Part shown: positions 1 through 8,768 of the stretch, in pieces
Layout: each line of letters opens with the position of its first letter
Numbering within the stretch: position 1 is the first letter of the stretch
Assembly (NCBI GenBank): GCA_018376855.1
Contig: JAHAAN010000004.1
Span: forward strand, 1 to 36,122
Origin: Clostridiales bacterium
GTDB lineage: Bacteria > Bacillota > Clostridia > Christensenellales > QALW01
Reading direction: 5' to 3'
DNA: 36,122 nucleotides
Program-made: the position numbers and the translations under genes
Notes under the pieces: generated by a model
What the model was told of the DNA's origin: nothing
Databases searched by the model: none
The model's input: the letters and a program-made list of their open reading frames with translations, nothing else

Positions 1-15
1 AAGGGGCGATATGGT

Positions 16-666
16 ATGACAGCCACAGACAATATAAGCTTTTGGAACAAGTGGGCAAAACGGTACGATACGGCAATGTCCGGTGATCGCAAAATATACG
101 CACGGCTGATCGACAAAATGAAACGGACGCTGAACCGGAATATGGCGGTTCTGGAGCTTGCCTGCGGTACGGGGCTGTTATCTGTGCAGCTTGCCGGAAG
201 CGTAAAAATGCTTGAAGCAACCGACTTTTCAAAGGAAATGATCCGCCATGCAAAGTCTAAAACATATTCTTCGCGGCTGCATTTTTCGGTGCAGGACGCA
301 ACCGCTTTACCCTATGCGCCCGAAACCTTCGATGCTGTGGTGATATCAAACGCTTTGCACATTATGCCAAATCCCGAAAGGGCTCTATCGGAAATTCGCA
401 GAGTGCTGAAACCGGACGGCATCCTGATAGCTCCGACTTTTACGGCAGCAAACAGTCTTGGCGGCAGACTGAGGATCCGCATTATGGAACTGTCCGGTTT
501 TCGCGTGTTTCATAAATGGACGCCGGAAGATTATCTTGCATTTTTGAAGGAAAACGGATTTATAATTCGGAATAGTGAAGTACTGAGCGGGGCTCTTACG
601 CTGACCTATGCCGAGGCAAAGAAAATAATTGATCGGGGGAATCGTTATGATAAAGATCACAGTTAA
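16..666 (+). CDS. class I SAM-dependent methyltransferase
   Basis: This 216-residue protein has the Rossmann methyltransferase fold of the UbiE/Methyltransf_11 type. Motif I is LELACGTG at residues 46-53, followed by the acidic adenosine-binding segment ATDFS near 68-72 and the motif II/III region FDAVVISNALHIMPNP near 105-121. A purine-rich site (AAGGGGCG) precedes the chosen ATG. The 3' end overlaps the next gene by 20 bases, so it is co-transcribed with the heavy-metal domain protein and the ABC exporter-type pair. The methyl acceptor cannot be read from sequence; a small-molecule or quinone/tetrapyrrole-like acceptor is possible but is inference only. The upstream operon boundary lies outside the window. 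Confidence 0.88.
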   Translation: MTATDNISFWNKWAKRYDTAMSGDRKIYARLIDKMKRTLNRNMAVLELACGTGLLSVQLAGSVKMLEATDFSKEMIRHAKSKTYSSRLHFSVQDATALPYAPETFDAVVISNALHIMPNPERALSEIRRVLKPDGILIAPTFTAANSLGGRLRIRIMELSGFRVFHKWTPEDYLAFLKENGFIIRNSEVLSGALTLTYAEAKKIIDRGNRYDKDHS

Positions 667-910
667 TGTAAAAGGTATGGCCTGTGGAATGTGCGAGGCG
701 CATATCAACAACGCGGTGCGGCAGAATTTCAAAGTCAGAAAGGTCACGTCTTCCCACGGCAAAGGCAGAACGGAGATCCTTGCAGAAGGCCCGTTTGATG
801 ATGAAAAGCTGAAAGATGTAATCGGCAGGGCGGGGTATACTGTTACAGGAATTCATATCGAGCCTTATGAGAAAAAAGGCTTTCCACTGTTTGGAAGAAA
901 GGGAAAATAA
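647..910 (+). CDS. heavy-metal-associated (HMA/CopZ-like) domain protein
   Basis: A single-domain protein of 87 residues. The metal-binding loop GMACGMC lies at residues 10-16, a CxxC ligand pair in the position used by CopZ-type copper chaperones and P-type ATPase N-terminal domains. I chose the ATG at 647 because GGGGGA sits just upstream and the HMA fold begins at once (MIKITVNVKGM); a longer in-frame start at 629 has no fold support. It overlaps the methyltransferase and is separated by one base from the ABC ATPase start. A soluble metal chaperone or sensor for the adjacent transporter is a reasonable inference. Which metal it binds is not shown. Confidence 0.85.
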   Translation: MIKITVNVKGMACGMCEAHINNAVRQNFKVRKVTSSHGKGRTEILAEGPFDDEKLKDVIGRAGYTVTGIHIEPYEKKGFPLFGRKGK

Positions 911-911
911 C

Positions 912-1613
912 ATGGCGATTGTTGAATTTAAAAACGTGACACGTATTTATAAAAGCGGCGACCATGAGCAGAAAGCCCTTGACGGCGTAGATCTGTCCTT
1001 GGATGAAGGGAAATTTATTGTCATTTTGGGCCCCAGCGGTGCGGGAAAAAGCACACTGCTCAATATGCTTGGCGGGCTTGACAGTCCCACAAGCGGCACA
1101 ATCACGGTAAACGAAAAAGATATTTCCACCTTAACAAACAACGAGCTTGCTGATTACAGAGCCTCCACCGTGGGTTTTGTTTTTCAATTTTACAATTTGA
1201 TTCCAACGCTTACGGTACAGGAAAATGTGGCGCTTGTGAAAGACATTGCTCCGAACGCGCTTGATGCAAAACAGATGCTGTTCGAAGTCGGGCTGGCGGA
1301 TCATCTGAAAAACTTTCCGGCAGAACTTTCCGGCGGCGAGCAGCAGCGGGTCTCTATCGCAAGAGCGCTTGCAAAGAATCCGAAAATCCTTTTGTGCGAT
1401 GAACCGACGGGTGCGCTTGATTCCGAAACAGGCGTCATGATTCTGAAACTGCTTCTTTCCATGGCGAGAAACTACAAAAAGACCATTGTTATTGTGACGC
1501 ATAATCAGAATATTGCAAAAATGGCGGATGTGGTGATTCGTGTGAAGAATGGGAAAATCAAATCCTGCGAAAATCAGCAGAATCCTATGAGTGCAGATGA
1601 GGTGGAATGGTAA
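912..1613 (+). CDS. ABC transporter ATP-binding protein, MacB/LolD type
   Basis: A 233-residue nucleotide-binding domain. Walker A is GPSGAGKST at 40-48, the ABC signature LSGGEQQR is near 139-146, and Walker B ILLCDEPTG follows near 158-166 with the GALDSETG stretch typical of the MacB/LolD/FtsE branch. The ATG at 912 is preceded by an AAGAAAGGGA site; an in-frame upstream start would run into the HMA gene. Its stop (TAA) overlaps the permease start (TAATG), so the two proteins are translationally coupled and should form one membrane complex. The family works in efflux, lipoprotein release or peptide/antibiotic resistance. The substrate is unknown. Confidence 0.93.
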   Translation: MAIVEFKNVTRIYKSGDHEQKALDGVDLSLDEGKFIVILGPSGAGKSTLLNMLGGLDSPTSGTITVNEKDISTLTNNELADYRASTVGFVFQFYNLIPTLTVQENVALVKDIAPNALDAKQMLFEVGLADHLKNFPAELSGGEQQRVSIARALAKNPKILLCDEPTGALDSETGVMILKLLLSMARNYKKTIVIVTHNQNIAKMADVVIRVKNGKIKSCENQQNPMSADEVEW

Positions 1614-3883
1614 TGCTGATACGAAAACTATTCCGAACCGCAGGGAAATATAAGGTGCAATTTATTTCCATGGTGATAATGATTGCTATCGGTACCGGCG
1701 TGTTTCTCGGATTCAATATCGAATGGAAAAGCATTGAAGCGAATACCTCCGCATTTTTTGAGGAAACAAAGTATGCCGATTTTCGTCTTTATTCCGAAAC
1801 CGGGTTTACGGATGAAGATATACGTGCTATACAAAAAATACAAGGAGTGGATGCTGCCACGCGATTTCTGTCTGTAAACGCGGATATAATCGGGACTAAA
1901 ACCGCGGTCGCGCTGATAGTTTCGGAAAACTACACGGTCTGTGCAATGTATCTTTCCGAAGGAAGTCCGTACGATGAAAATTCGGATGGTATCTGGCTGT
2001 CGGATCAGTTTGCTGAGAAAAACGGATACAAAATCGGCGACAGCTTAACGCTTTCACATAAAGGAATTGCATTTGACGGCGAGATTGTCGGTCTTATCAA
2101 AAGCGGCGAAATGATGATTTGTACCGCCGACCAAAACCAACTCATGCCCGACTTTACAAGCTTTGGCTTTGCCTATATCTCACCGAAAAAGCTGGAAAAG
2201 GTTGTGGGCAGCGCATTTTATCCACAAATCCATATCCTTGCGGATATGGCAAAAGCGGAAATAGAGCAGGCAATAAAGAACGCCTTGGGAAAAACTATAC
2301 TCATCGCTTCCAAGGAAGAACATACTGCTTACGCGGGAGCGCAGAGTGAAACCGAGGAAGGCAAAACTATGGGAACGATCCTGCCCGTGCTGTTTCTCGC
2401 CATCGGCATTCTGACCATGGTAACGACTATGCATCGCATTGCGGCGAACGAAAAAACACAGATCGGCACACTGAAAGCGCTTGGCTTTCGCGACCGCAGA
2501 ATTCTGCGGCACTATACCTCTTACGGTTTTGTTATCGGTGTGTTCGGCTGCCTGCTCGGTATAGCCTTGGGCTATGGTCTTGCCGCTGTTATTATCAGCC
2601 CAAACGGTATGATGAGTACTTATTTCGATCTCCCCCATTGGCGGCTTGTGATGCCGGGGTTCTGCATTCCCGTTATTCTTCTGACGGTTTCTCTTTTGAC
2701 GCTTATAAGCTTCATTTCAGTTAAGAAAATGCTGAATGGAACAGCGGCAGATGCCCTTCGCCCCTATGAGCCGAACGCTATGAAAAAGAGCATCTTTGAA
2801 GATGCAGGGCCTTGGAACAAGCTTTCCTTCGGTACAAAGTGGAACATTCGGGATATTCTGCGCCACAAATCCCGTTCGGTTATGACGCTCATCGGCGTTA
2901 TCGGCTGTATGGTTCTGCTTGTCGGGGGGATTGGCATGAAAGACACCATGGATGATTTTATGCGGATTCTGAATAAAGATATCAGTAATTATACAACAAA
3001 AGTGAATCTTTCCGAAACCGCATTAAACGGTGAAGCTATAGAACTTGCAAAGAATCTGAATGGCGACTGGGCGGCATCAAGCGGCGTGAGTTTGAAGGGC
3101 GAAACAGTCGTTATGGAGGTATACCATGCCGAAAACGGTCTGATTCGTTTTGTCGATGCAAACAACGAGCGTATGGAACTGACAAACGATGGCGTATATC
3201 TCTGCCAGCGTCTGAAAAACACTGCACAGATAGGCGATACGATAGAAATTTCTCCTTATGGAAGCGAAGAGACATATACCGTCAGGGTTGCGGGATATCT
3301 TCGTTCGGTTTTGTCCGAAACTGTAGTAATGACCGACGTTTATGCCGGGCGTGCGGAGATCGACTATCATATCACATCCATCTATACAGATAAAACGGCG
3401 GATGAGATTGCAAATTCTCCGCTGATTGCAGGCAAGCAGGAAAAGCAGGCTATCATGGCCACCTACGACAGCTTTTTGGATATTATGAACGTCATGGTGC
3501 TGATGTTTGTGGCGGGAGCAATTACGCTTGGGATTGTTGTGCTTTATAATCTCGGTTTGATGAGCTATGTAGAACGAAGCCGTGAACTTGCTACCTTGAA
3601 GGTTCTCGGATTTCGTGACAGGCATATCGGCAGACTACTTATCAGCCAGAACATCTGGCTTACCGCTATAGGCGTTATCATCGGACTTCCTGCGGGTATC
3701 GGTGTATTGCAAGCGCTGCTTATAACGCTTGGGAATGAGTATGAACTGAAGCTTTGCCTCGGTGTGCTCACTTATTCAATTAGTTTGCTTGTTACAGTTG
3801 GCGTATCTCTGATCGTCAGCCTGATGGTCGCACGGAAAAACAAAAAGATCGACATGGTGGAAGCGCTCAAAGGTGCAGAATAA
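1613..3883 (+). CDS. FtsX-like ABC permease with two FtsX domains
   Basis: A 756-residue membrane protein. It has an N-terminal transmembrane segment, an extracytoplasmic MacB-PCD-like domain (about 40-240), three transmembrane helices near 255-375, a second membrane entry near 420-440, a second extracytoplasmic domain, and a C-terminal three-helix FtsX domain ending in MVEALKGAE. The same cytoplasmic motif occurs in both halves (IGTLKALGFRDRRI and LATLKVLGFRDRHI), showing internal duplication. I prefer the ATG at 1613 over 1607 because GAGGTGG is 7 bases from it and it overlaps the ATPase stop. It pairs with the upstream ATPase; the substrate is unknown. Confidence 0.92.
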   Translation: MLIRKLFRTAGKYKVQFISMVIMIAIGTGVFLGFNIEWKSIEANTSAFFEETKYADFRLYSETGFTDEDIRAIQKIQGVDAATRFLSVNADIIGTKTAVALIVSENYTVCAMYLSEGSPYDENSDGIWLSDQFAEKNGYKIGDSLTLSHKGIAFDGEIVGLIKSGEMMICTADQNQLMPDFTSFGFAYISPKKLEKVVGSAFYPQIHILADMAKAEIEQAIKNALGKTILIASKEEHTAYAGAQSETEEGKTMGTILPVLFLAIGILTMVTTMHRIAANEKTQIGTLKALGFRDRRILRHYTSYGFVIGVFGCLLGIALGYGLAAVIISPNGMMSTYFDLPHWRLVMPGFCIPVILLTVSLLTLISFISVKKMLNGTAADALRPYEPNAMKKSIFEDAGPWNKLSFGTKWNIRDILRHKSRSVMTLIGVIGCMVLLVGGIGMKDTMDDFMRILNKDISNYTTKVNLSETALNGEAIELAKNLNGDWAASSGVSLKGETVVMEVYHAENGLIRFVDANNERMELTNDGVYLCQRLKNTAQIGDTIEISPYGSEETYTVRVAGYLRSVLSETVVMTDVYAGRAEIDYHITSIYTDKTADEIANSPLIAGKQEKQAIMATYDSFLDIMNVMVLMFVAGAITLGIVVLYNLGLMSYVERSRELATLKVLGFRDRHIGRLLISQNIWLTAIGVIIGLPAGIGVLQALLITLGNEYELKLCLGVLTYSISLLVTVGVSLIVSLMVARKNKKIDMVEALKGAE

Positions 3884-4095
3884 TACGTTTTTTTGATTTT
3901 GTAAGATCGAGAATCATTTATAAAAAATAGGAGGTAAACCATAACGTGTTTTAAAAATTTATATGATATAGCGAATTCATTGCTGTTTTAGTTTATTTAC
4001 GAATACGATTCGATTTTGCAAAATGAAAAATAAATTGCAATAATAGATATATGATATGTTATTGCGCAAAAAAATTTGAAAAGAGGAAAAATAGA
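3884..4095 (+). promoter_or_regulatory. intergenic leader and putative promoter of the importer/nitrogenase-like operon
   Basis: This AT-rich gap separates the two + strand operons. A plausible promoter is TTGCAA (4016-4021), 17 bases, AATAAT (4039-4044). The hexamer TTGCAA recurs at 4035-4040 and a related TTGCGCAA lies at 4062-4069, which could be operator half-sites; no canonical Fur box is evident to me. A strong AGGAGGT near 3930-3937 is followed by no meaningful reading frame and may be a relic. Confidence 0.4.
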
Positions 4096-5163
4096 ATGAA
4101 GATTTTGACATCTACAGTCAGCATAGTATTGGCGTTTGTGATCTGCCTATGCGTGTTTACTTCCTGCTCTAAAACGCCCGATGTGAAAAAACCAAACGGA
4201 AGTGAACCGATATCCGAAAATACAAAAACTCCGGAAAAGGCACAGTTCAAAACGGTTCCCGTTTTGGAGGACACCCGCCCTACTGAAACAAAACAGAATA
4301 CTTTTACAACCCTGAACGGAAATCAGGTTACATATAACATGAATACACGCAAAATCGTTGCAATCTCAGGAGCGGGCGATCTTGCTGCGTTTGGCCTTCG
4401 CCCTTCTGCTGTCATTGCGGACAGCACTACGGTTGAAAGCTATAAGACCTTTTTTGAGGGCGTAAAGCTTTTGAACTATACACAGCCTTTTGATGCGGAG
4501 GAAGTCCTGTCCTACGAACCCGAATTGATTCTGGTCAATCAGCTGATGTCTCAGTCTGACATTGAAGAGCTGGAAAAAATTGCCCCCGTTATTCCCTTAT
4601 ATCGCGAAAGCTTTGATTTTGAGGAACGCTTAAGCTATATCGGCAAAATTTTCGGGCTGGAAGAAAACGCCCGGGTTTTAATCAAATATGCGGAGGAAAC
4701 CAAACAAGCTGCACTGGATAAAGTTGCAGATATGAATCTTTCCGAAAAAACGGTAACGGTATTTTACTATCTTGACGGCGTATCGGTTCCGCCTACCGAA
4801 TACTGGTATTTCAATAAGATTATTTACGATTACCTTGGCATGAAACGCTTGGAGATTGTAGACCGTTTCCTTGAAACGCAGGATAATCCGTTTGCGCCGA
4901 TCAGTTATGAGGTTTTAACCGAATACGAAGGCGACGTCGTGATTTATGCCGATATTATGGCGGCTATGATGGGAACCGAGCTTTCAATTCCGAATGATTT
5001 GGCGGAAAATCCCATGTGGAAAATGTTGAAAGCTGTAAATCAGAATAAAGTCGGTATCATTGATGCGATGCTTTATGCAGAAAAAGATGTTTTATATCTT
5101 TATGCACAGTATGATGGAATCTTAAAAGCGTTTGAAAAGGCACAGGTCGTTGAGAGTAAGTAA
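4096..5163 (+). CDS. ABC importer substrate-binding lipoprotein, FecB/FhuD/BtuF family
   Basis: A 355-residue lipoprotein. The signal peptide ends in the lipobox VFTSC with Cys24 as lipidated residue. A low-complexity tether follows and then a two-lobe periplasmic-binding fold of class III (RKIVAISGAGDLAAFGL, then FDAEEVLSYEPELILV). The ATG at 4096 follows AAGAGGAAAAATAGA; the in-frame start at 4051 would spoil the signal peptide. This class binds ferric siderophores, heme, cobalamin or other metal chelates. It opens a seven-gene operon with FecCD permeases, an ATPase and three nitrogenase-like proteins, so it should supply the imported substrate. Ligand identity is not visible. Confidence 0.92.
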   Translation: MKILTSTVSIVLAFVICLCVFTSCSKTPDVKKPNGSEPISENTKTPEKAQFKTVPVLEDTRPTETKQNTFTTLNGNQVTYNMNTRKIVAISGAGDLAAFGLRPSAVIADSTTVESYKTFFEGVKLLNYTQPFDAEEVLSYEPELILVNQLMSQSDIEELEKIAPVIPLYRESFDFEERLSYIGKIFGLEENARVLIKYAEETKQAALDKVADMNLSEKTVTVFYYLDGVSVPPTEYWYFNKIIYDYLGMKRLEIVDRFLETQDNPFAPISYEVLTEYEGDVVIYADIMAAMMGTELSIPNDLAENPMWKMLKAVNQNKVGIIDAMLYAEKDVLYLYAQYDGILKAFEKAQVVESK

Positions 5164-5166
5164 ATT

Positions 5167-6207
5167 ATGTATGCGAGTAAAGGTAAAGTGAAAAAGGTAC
5201 ATGGAAATCTGCAAAAATTTGCAATCCTGTTCTTCTTCTGCGTCGTTTTGCTTGGTGCTCTTTCTATTGCCTTTATTCTCCTTGGGGCAAAAAACATTGC
5301 ACTTGCAGATGTTTGGAATGCGCTGTTTCGGTTTGATGAAAATAATGTCAGTCATATTATCATACGAGATTTGCGCATTCCCCGCGTTTTGGCGGATATT
5401 ATGGTAGGCGTTTCGCTTTCGGTCGCAGGAGCAGTGATGCAGGGAAACACAAAAAATCCGATGGCGGATTCAGGGATTATGGGAATCAGTGCGGGATCAA
5501 TGTTTGCGGTGATGCTGATTATGGCATTTTTGCCTGCGGCTACGAAAATTGAGATTATCGGATATTCATGTCTCGGCGCGGCCGGAGCAACGCTTCTGAT
5601 CTACGGTGTTGCCATGATGGGAAAGCGCGGAATGACCGCCGATCGCATGGTACTGTCGGGAATGGCGATCTCCACTCTGTTCAGCTCCGTTACCTCTGCC
5701 ATTGTTTTAAAAATGGGAATGACAAGCACGATGATGAAGTATACCGCAGGCAGCTCCGCAAGCACTGTATGGACGGATATTTATATTGCAGCCCCGTTTT
5801 TCATCGCAGGCTTTGCAGCGGCGCTCGCCATTTCCCGTGCTTTAACGGTGATGAATCTTGGAGAGGAGGTTTCCAAAGGCTTGGGAGCCAATATCAAATT
5901 AATTAAATTTCTCAGTACCATGGTTGTTTTGATTCTGTCTGCCATTGCCGTTGTTATTATCGGTCCTGTTGGATATGTCGGGCTTATGGTCCCGCATATC
6001 GTGCGTTATTTTGTTGGAACAGATTATCGCTTTGTATTACCATCCTGCGCGTTGCTGGGTGCGGTGCTTGTGGTATTTGTAGATTTGCTGGCAAGACTGA
6101 TTATACCCGGACGGGAATTCCCTGTTGGAATTTTGCTGACGATCATCGGTGTTCCGTTTTTTATTTTCACATCACGCCGGCAAAAGGACGATGCCTTCGG
6201 TGCGTAA
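5167..6207 (+). CDS. FecCD-family ABC importer permease (intact copy)
   Basis: A 346-residue integral membrane protein with the usual eight to ten hydrophobic helices of the FecCD/BtuC family. The family signature is complete: VMQGNTKNPMADSGIMGISAG near residues 93-113 and the cytoplasmic loop GPVGYVGLMVPHIVRYFVG near 271-289 that contacts the ATPase. It starts 3 bases after the lipoprotein stop, so the two are translationally linked, although the ribosome site is weak. Because its partner permease is damaged, this protein could work as a homodimer, as BtuC does in the cobalamin importer. Length matches the family norm of about 330-350. Confidence 0.93.
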   Translation: MYASKGKVKKVHGNLQKFAILFFFCVVLLGALSIAFILLGAKNIALADVWNALFRFDENNVSHIIIRDLRIPRVLADIMVGVSLSVAGAVMQGNTKNPMADSGIMGISAGSMFAVMLIMAFLPAATKIEIIGYSCLGAAGATLLIYGVAMMGKRGMTADRMVLSGMAISTLFSSVTSAIVLKMGMTSTMMKYTAGSSASTVWTDIYIAAPFFIAGFAAALAISRALTVMNLGEEVSKGLGANIKLIKFLSTMVVLILSAIAVVIIGPVGYVGLMVPHIVRYFVGTDYRFVLPSCALLGAVLVVFVDLLARLIIPGREFPVGILLTIIGVPFFIFTSRRQKDDAFGA

Positions 6208-6222
6208 AAAGGGGGAAGAAGT

Positions 6223-7168
6223 ATGCAGAAAACGGATACTTTGATAAAGCATCATTCTTTTGCACGGGGGATTTTTATAAACGGAATTCTTGTTTCCGTA
6301 TTGGTAATTATCTTTTTGATCGGATGCAATGTAGGGCAATATCAAATTGCAGTACAAGATATATTTTCCACCTTGTTTGGCGGCGGAACACAGCGCACAC
6401 AGCTGGTTCTGTTTGACTACCGTCTGCCAAGGCTCTGTTTGGCATTTTTAGTTGGGCTCGGAATGGGAATGTCCGGCGTTGTCATGCAACGTAGCATTCG
6501 TAAAATCAAATTCTTCAAGCGCTGTTTTACTTCCGGTTCTCGCACTTGCAGGAGGACTAGTTTCTGCCGGATTAATCTTTTTGCTTGGCACAAAAAAACG
6601 GCAGCCGCTGAATCCCACCCGTCTGATTATGACGGGTGTTGCTATGAGCAGTGCGTATGGAGCAATCAGCACTTTTATGATGTTGATACTTGACCAAAGC
6701 CAGCTTGAGTTTTTACAGCGTTGGCAATCGGGTGAACTATGGGGAACACAGTGGCGTTTTATTATCGTGTTTGCTGGTTGGCTGGTTATTTTCGGAGGAC
6801 TTACCTACCGCAGCTCCCGAACTCTGAATGTAGTGAATCTCGGATATGACATTGCAAGAGGGCTCGGCGTTCATGTGAGCCGCCAGTTTGTTTATCTGTC
6901 CTTCTGCGCAGTAGCGCTTTCCTCCGCCTCCGTGGCGTTCGGCGGCAACTTTTTCTTCTTGGGACTGATCGGTCCGCATATTGCAAGAAGGCTGGTGGGA
7001 ACGGACGCACGTTTGCTGCTGCCGGCTTCCGGTATCGTGGCGGCTATTCTTGTACAGGTAGCGGATATTCTTGTTCACGGCTGGAGCTTGCTTGCCAATA
7101 TACCGACCGGTATTATCGTTTCCGTGCTTTCTGTTCCGTATTTTTTATATCTTTTAATGAGGTCATGA
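6223..7168 (+). pseudogene. second FecCD permease, broken by an out-of-frame deletion
   Basis: The reading frame opens well (GGGGGAAG before the ATG) and reads as a FecCD permease up to GMGMSGVVMQ, ending near 6489. The rest of the family sequence continues in another frame from about 6491 (VAFVKSNSSSAVLLPVLALAG) to the stop at 7168, including GLIGPHIARRLVG. The segment between, holding the family's NPxAxPGxLGI-type signature and about 25 residues, is missing when compared with the intact neighbour. This points to a deletion of roughly 70-85 bases that also shifted frame. Unshifted translation stops at 6693. The downstream genes still read intact, so loss may be recent or an assembly error. 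Confidence 0.85.
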
Positions 7169-7170
7169 CG

Positions 7171-8031
7171 ATGCAGTGTGAGGAATTAAACAAAGGAATC
7201 ATTACAAAAGAATTAAAAGTAGGATATGACGGACGTATCATTGTTCCATCGTTTGATATTCGTATTCAGTCAGGAAAAATTACGTCTGTAATCGGTGCAA
7301 ACGGATGTGGAAAGTCAACTGTGCTGAAAGCAATCGGACGAATTATCCGCTCCGATTCGGGGTGTGTGATTATTAACGGTACCGATATGGCAGAGATGAA
7401 AAATAAGGAAATTGCCAAGCAGATGGCGATTTTACCGCAAACTCCAACGGCTCCGGGAACGCTTACCTGTCATGAGTTGGTTGCTTACGGGCGATTTCCG
7501 TATCAGAAAGGTCTCGGAAAATTGAGCCAAGAGGACAAGAGGATTGTTGAATGGTCGCTTGAGGCAACCAATATGATAAATTTTCGTAATCGTCCGATCG
7601 CCAGCCTTTCCGGGGGGCAAAGGCAGCGGGTTTGGATCGCAATGGCGCTTGCCCAGCAAACGGGAATTATCCTCTTAGATGAGCCTACCACCTATTTGGA
7701 TCTGGCGCATCAGTTGGAGGTATTAGAACTGTTGAAGCATTTAAACGAAAACGAAAGAACAACCATTGTGATGGTGCTGCATGATTTGAATCTTGCTTCC
7801 CGTTATTCAGATTATCTGCTCGCTATGCTGGACGGTCAAATGGAGAGCTATGGTACGCCAAGCGAAGTGATGACAAAGAGAATGCTCTGCGAATGCTTTG
7901 GAATTGACGGGGATATTATGACAGACCCGAGAAGCGGGAAGCCGCTGTGTATTTCTTATGATTTGGTAAAATCGGAAAGAGCGAATCCCAATGCATTTAC
8001 TCATAAAGAGGGAGAAAGTATAAAAGTATGA
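7171..8031 (+). CDS. FecE/BtuD-type ABC importer ATPase
   Basis: A 286-residue nucleotide-binding protein. Walker A is GANGCGKST at 42-50, the signature LSGGQRQR near 146-153, Walker B IILLDEPTTYLDLAHQLE near 166-183, and the switch histidine in VMVLHDLNLASRYSD. The TTYLDLAHQ string is characteristic of iron-chelate importer ATPases (FepC/FhuC/FecE). An ATG at 7165 overlaps the permease stop as ATGA, but GAGG lies only 2 bases from it and 8 bases from the ATG at 7171, so I favour the latter. It energises the FecCD permease. Its own stop overlaps the NifH-like start (ATGA). Confidence 0.94.
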   Translation: MQCEELNKGIITKELKVGYDGRIIVPSFDIRIQSGKITSVIGANGCGKSTVLKAIGRIIRSDSGCVIINGTDMAEMKNKEIAKQMAILPQTPTAPGTLTCHELVAYGRFPYQKGLGKLSQEDKRIVEWSLEATNMINFRNRPIASLSGGQRQRVWIAMALAQQTGIILLDEPTTYLDLAHQLEVLELLKHLNENERTTIVMVLHDLNLASRYSDYLLAMLDGQMESYGTPSEVMTKRMLCECFGIDGDIMTDPRSGKPLCISYDLVKSERANPNAFTHKEGESIKV

Positions 8032-8768
8032 AGAAGATTGCATTTTATGGAAAAGGCGGAATCGGAAAGTCCACTACAGTCTCCAATCTTGCCGCCGCAT
8101 TGGTAAAGCTGGGCTATAAAGTGTTTCAAATCGGCTGTGATCCCAAGTCAGACTCTACGATCAATCATCATAACGGTGAACGAATTGAAACGGTTCTTTC
8201 CGCCATGCGAAAAGGCATTGAGGATGAATCCGAAATTGTTCATATAGGTTCAGACGGAGTACATCTGATGGAAGCAGGCGGTCCTCCTCCCGGAACAGGA
8301 TGTGCAGGCCGCGGAATCATCACTGCTTTCGAGAAAATTAAAGAACTTCAAATTTATGAAAAGTATGCTCCGGATTTTGTCCTTTTCGACGTACTGGGAG
8401 ATGTTGTCTGCGGCGGATTTGCTATGCCGCTTCGCGGTGGATATGCGGATGAGCTGTATGTTGTAACATCGGGAGAGATGATGTCTCTTTATGCCGCCAA
8501 TAATATTGTTGAGGCTGTCAGAAATCAAAACGGTTCAGGATATGCAAAGCTCAAAGGGTTTATCCTCAATAAAAAGAACATAGAAAATGAGGAAAAAATA
8601 GTGGAACGCGCGGCAAAAGAAATGGAAACCGAAGTATTTTTCGTTTTGCCGAGAAATCGGCTTGTTCAGGATGCCGAGGCATTGAAGCAGACTGTCGTTT
8701 CCGCATTTCCGGAAAGTGAAATGAGTCAAGCATATTTACGCCTTGCGGAGAAAATTGCAAATGAGTAA
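8028..8768 (+). CDS. NifH-like nitrogenase iron protein (ATP-dependent reductase)
   Basis: A 246-residue NifH/BchL/CfbC-family protein. The P-loop GKGGIGKST is at 8-16 and switch region GCDPKSD at 36-42. The two cysteines that hold the subunit-bridging [4Fe-4S] cluster are present: Cys92 in PGTGCAGRG and Cys128 in DVLGDVVCGGFAMP. The arginine targeted by ADP-ribosylation in true NifH (within CAGRG) is also kept. The protein is shorter than nitrogen-fixing NifH (about 275-295). It starts inside the stop of the importer ATPase and is followed by two component-1-like proteins. It should donate electrons with ATP hydrolysis to that partner; no nifB, nifE or nifN is nearby, so dinitrogen is an unlikely substrate. 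Confidence 0.93.
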   Translation: MKKIAFYGKGGIGKSTTVSNLAAALVKLGYKVFQIGCDPKSDSTINHHNGERIETVLSAMRKGIEDESEIVHIGSDGVHLMEAGGPPPGTGCAGRGIITAFEKIKELQIYEKYAPDFVLFDVLGDVVCGGFAMPLRGGYADELYVVTSGEMMSLYAANNIVEAVRNQNGSGYAKLKGFILNKKNIENEEKIVERAAKEMETEVFFVLPRNRLVQDAEALKQTVVSAFPESEMSQAYLRLAEKIANE

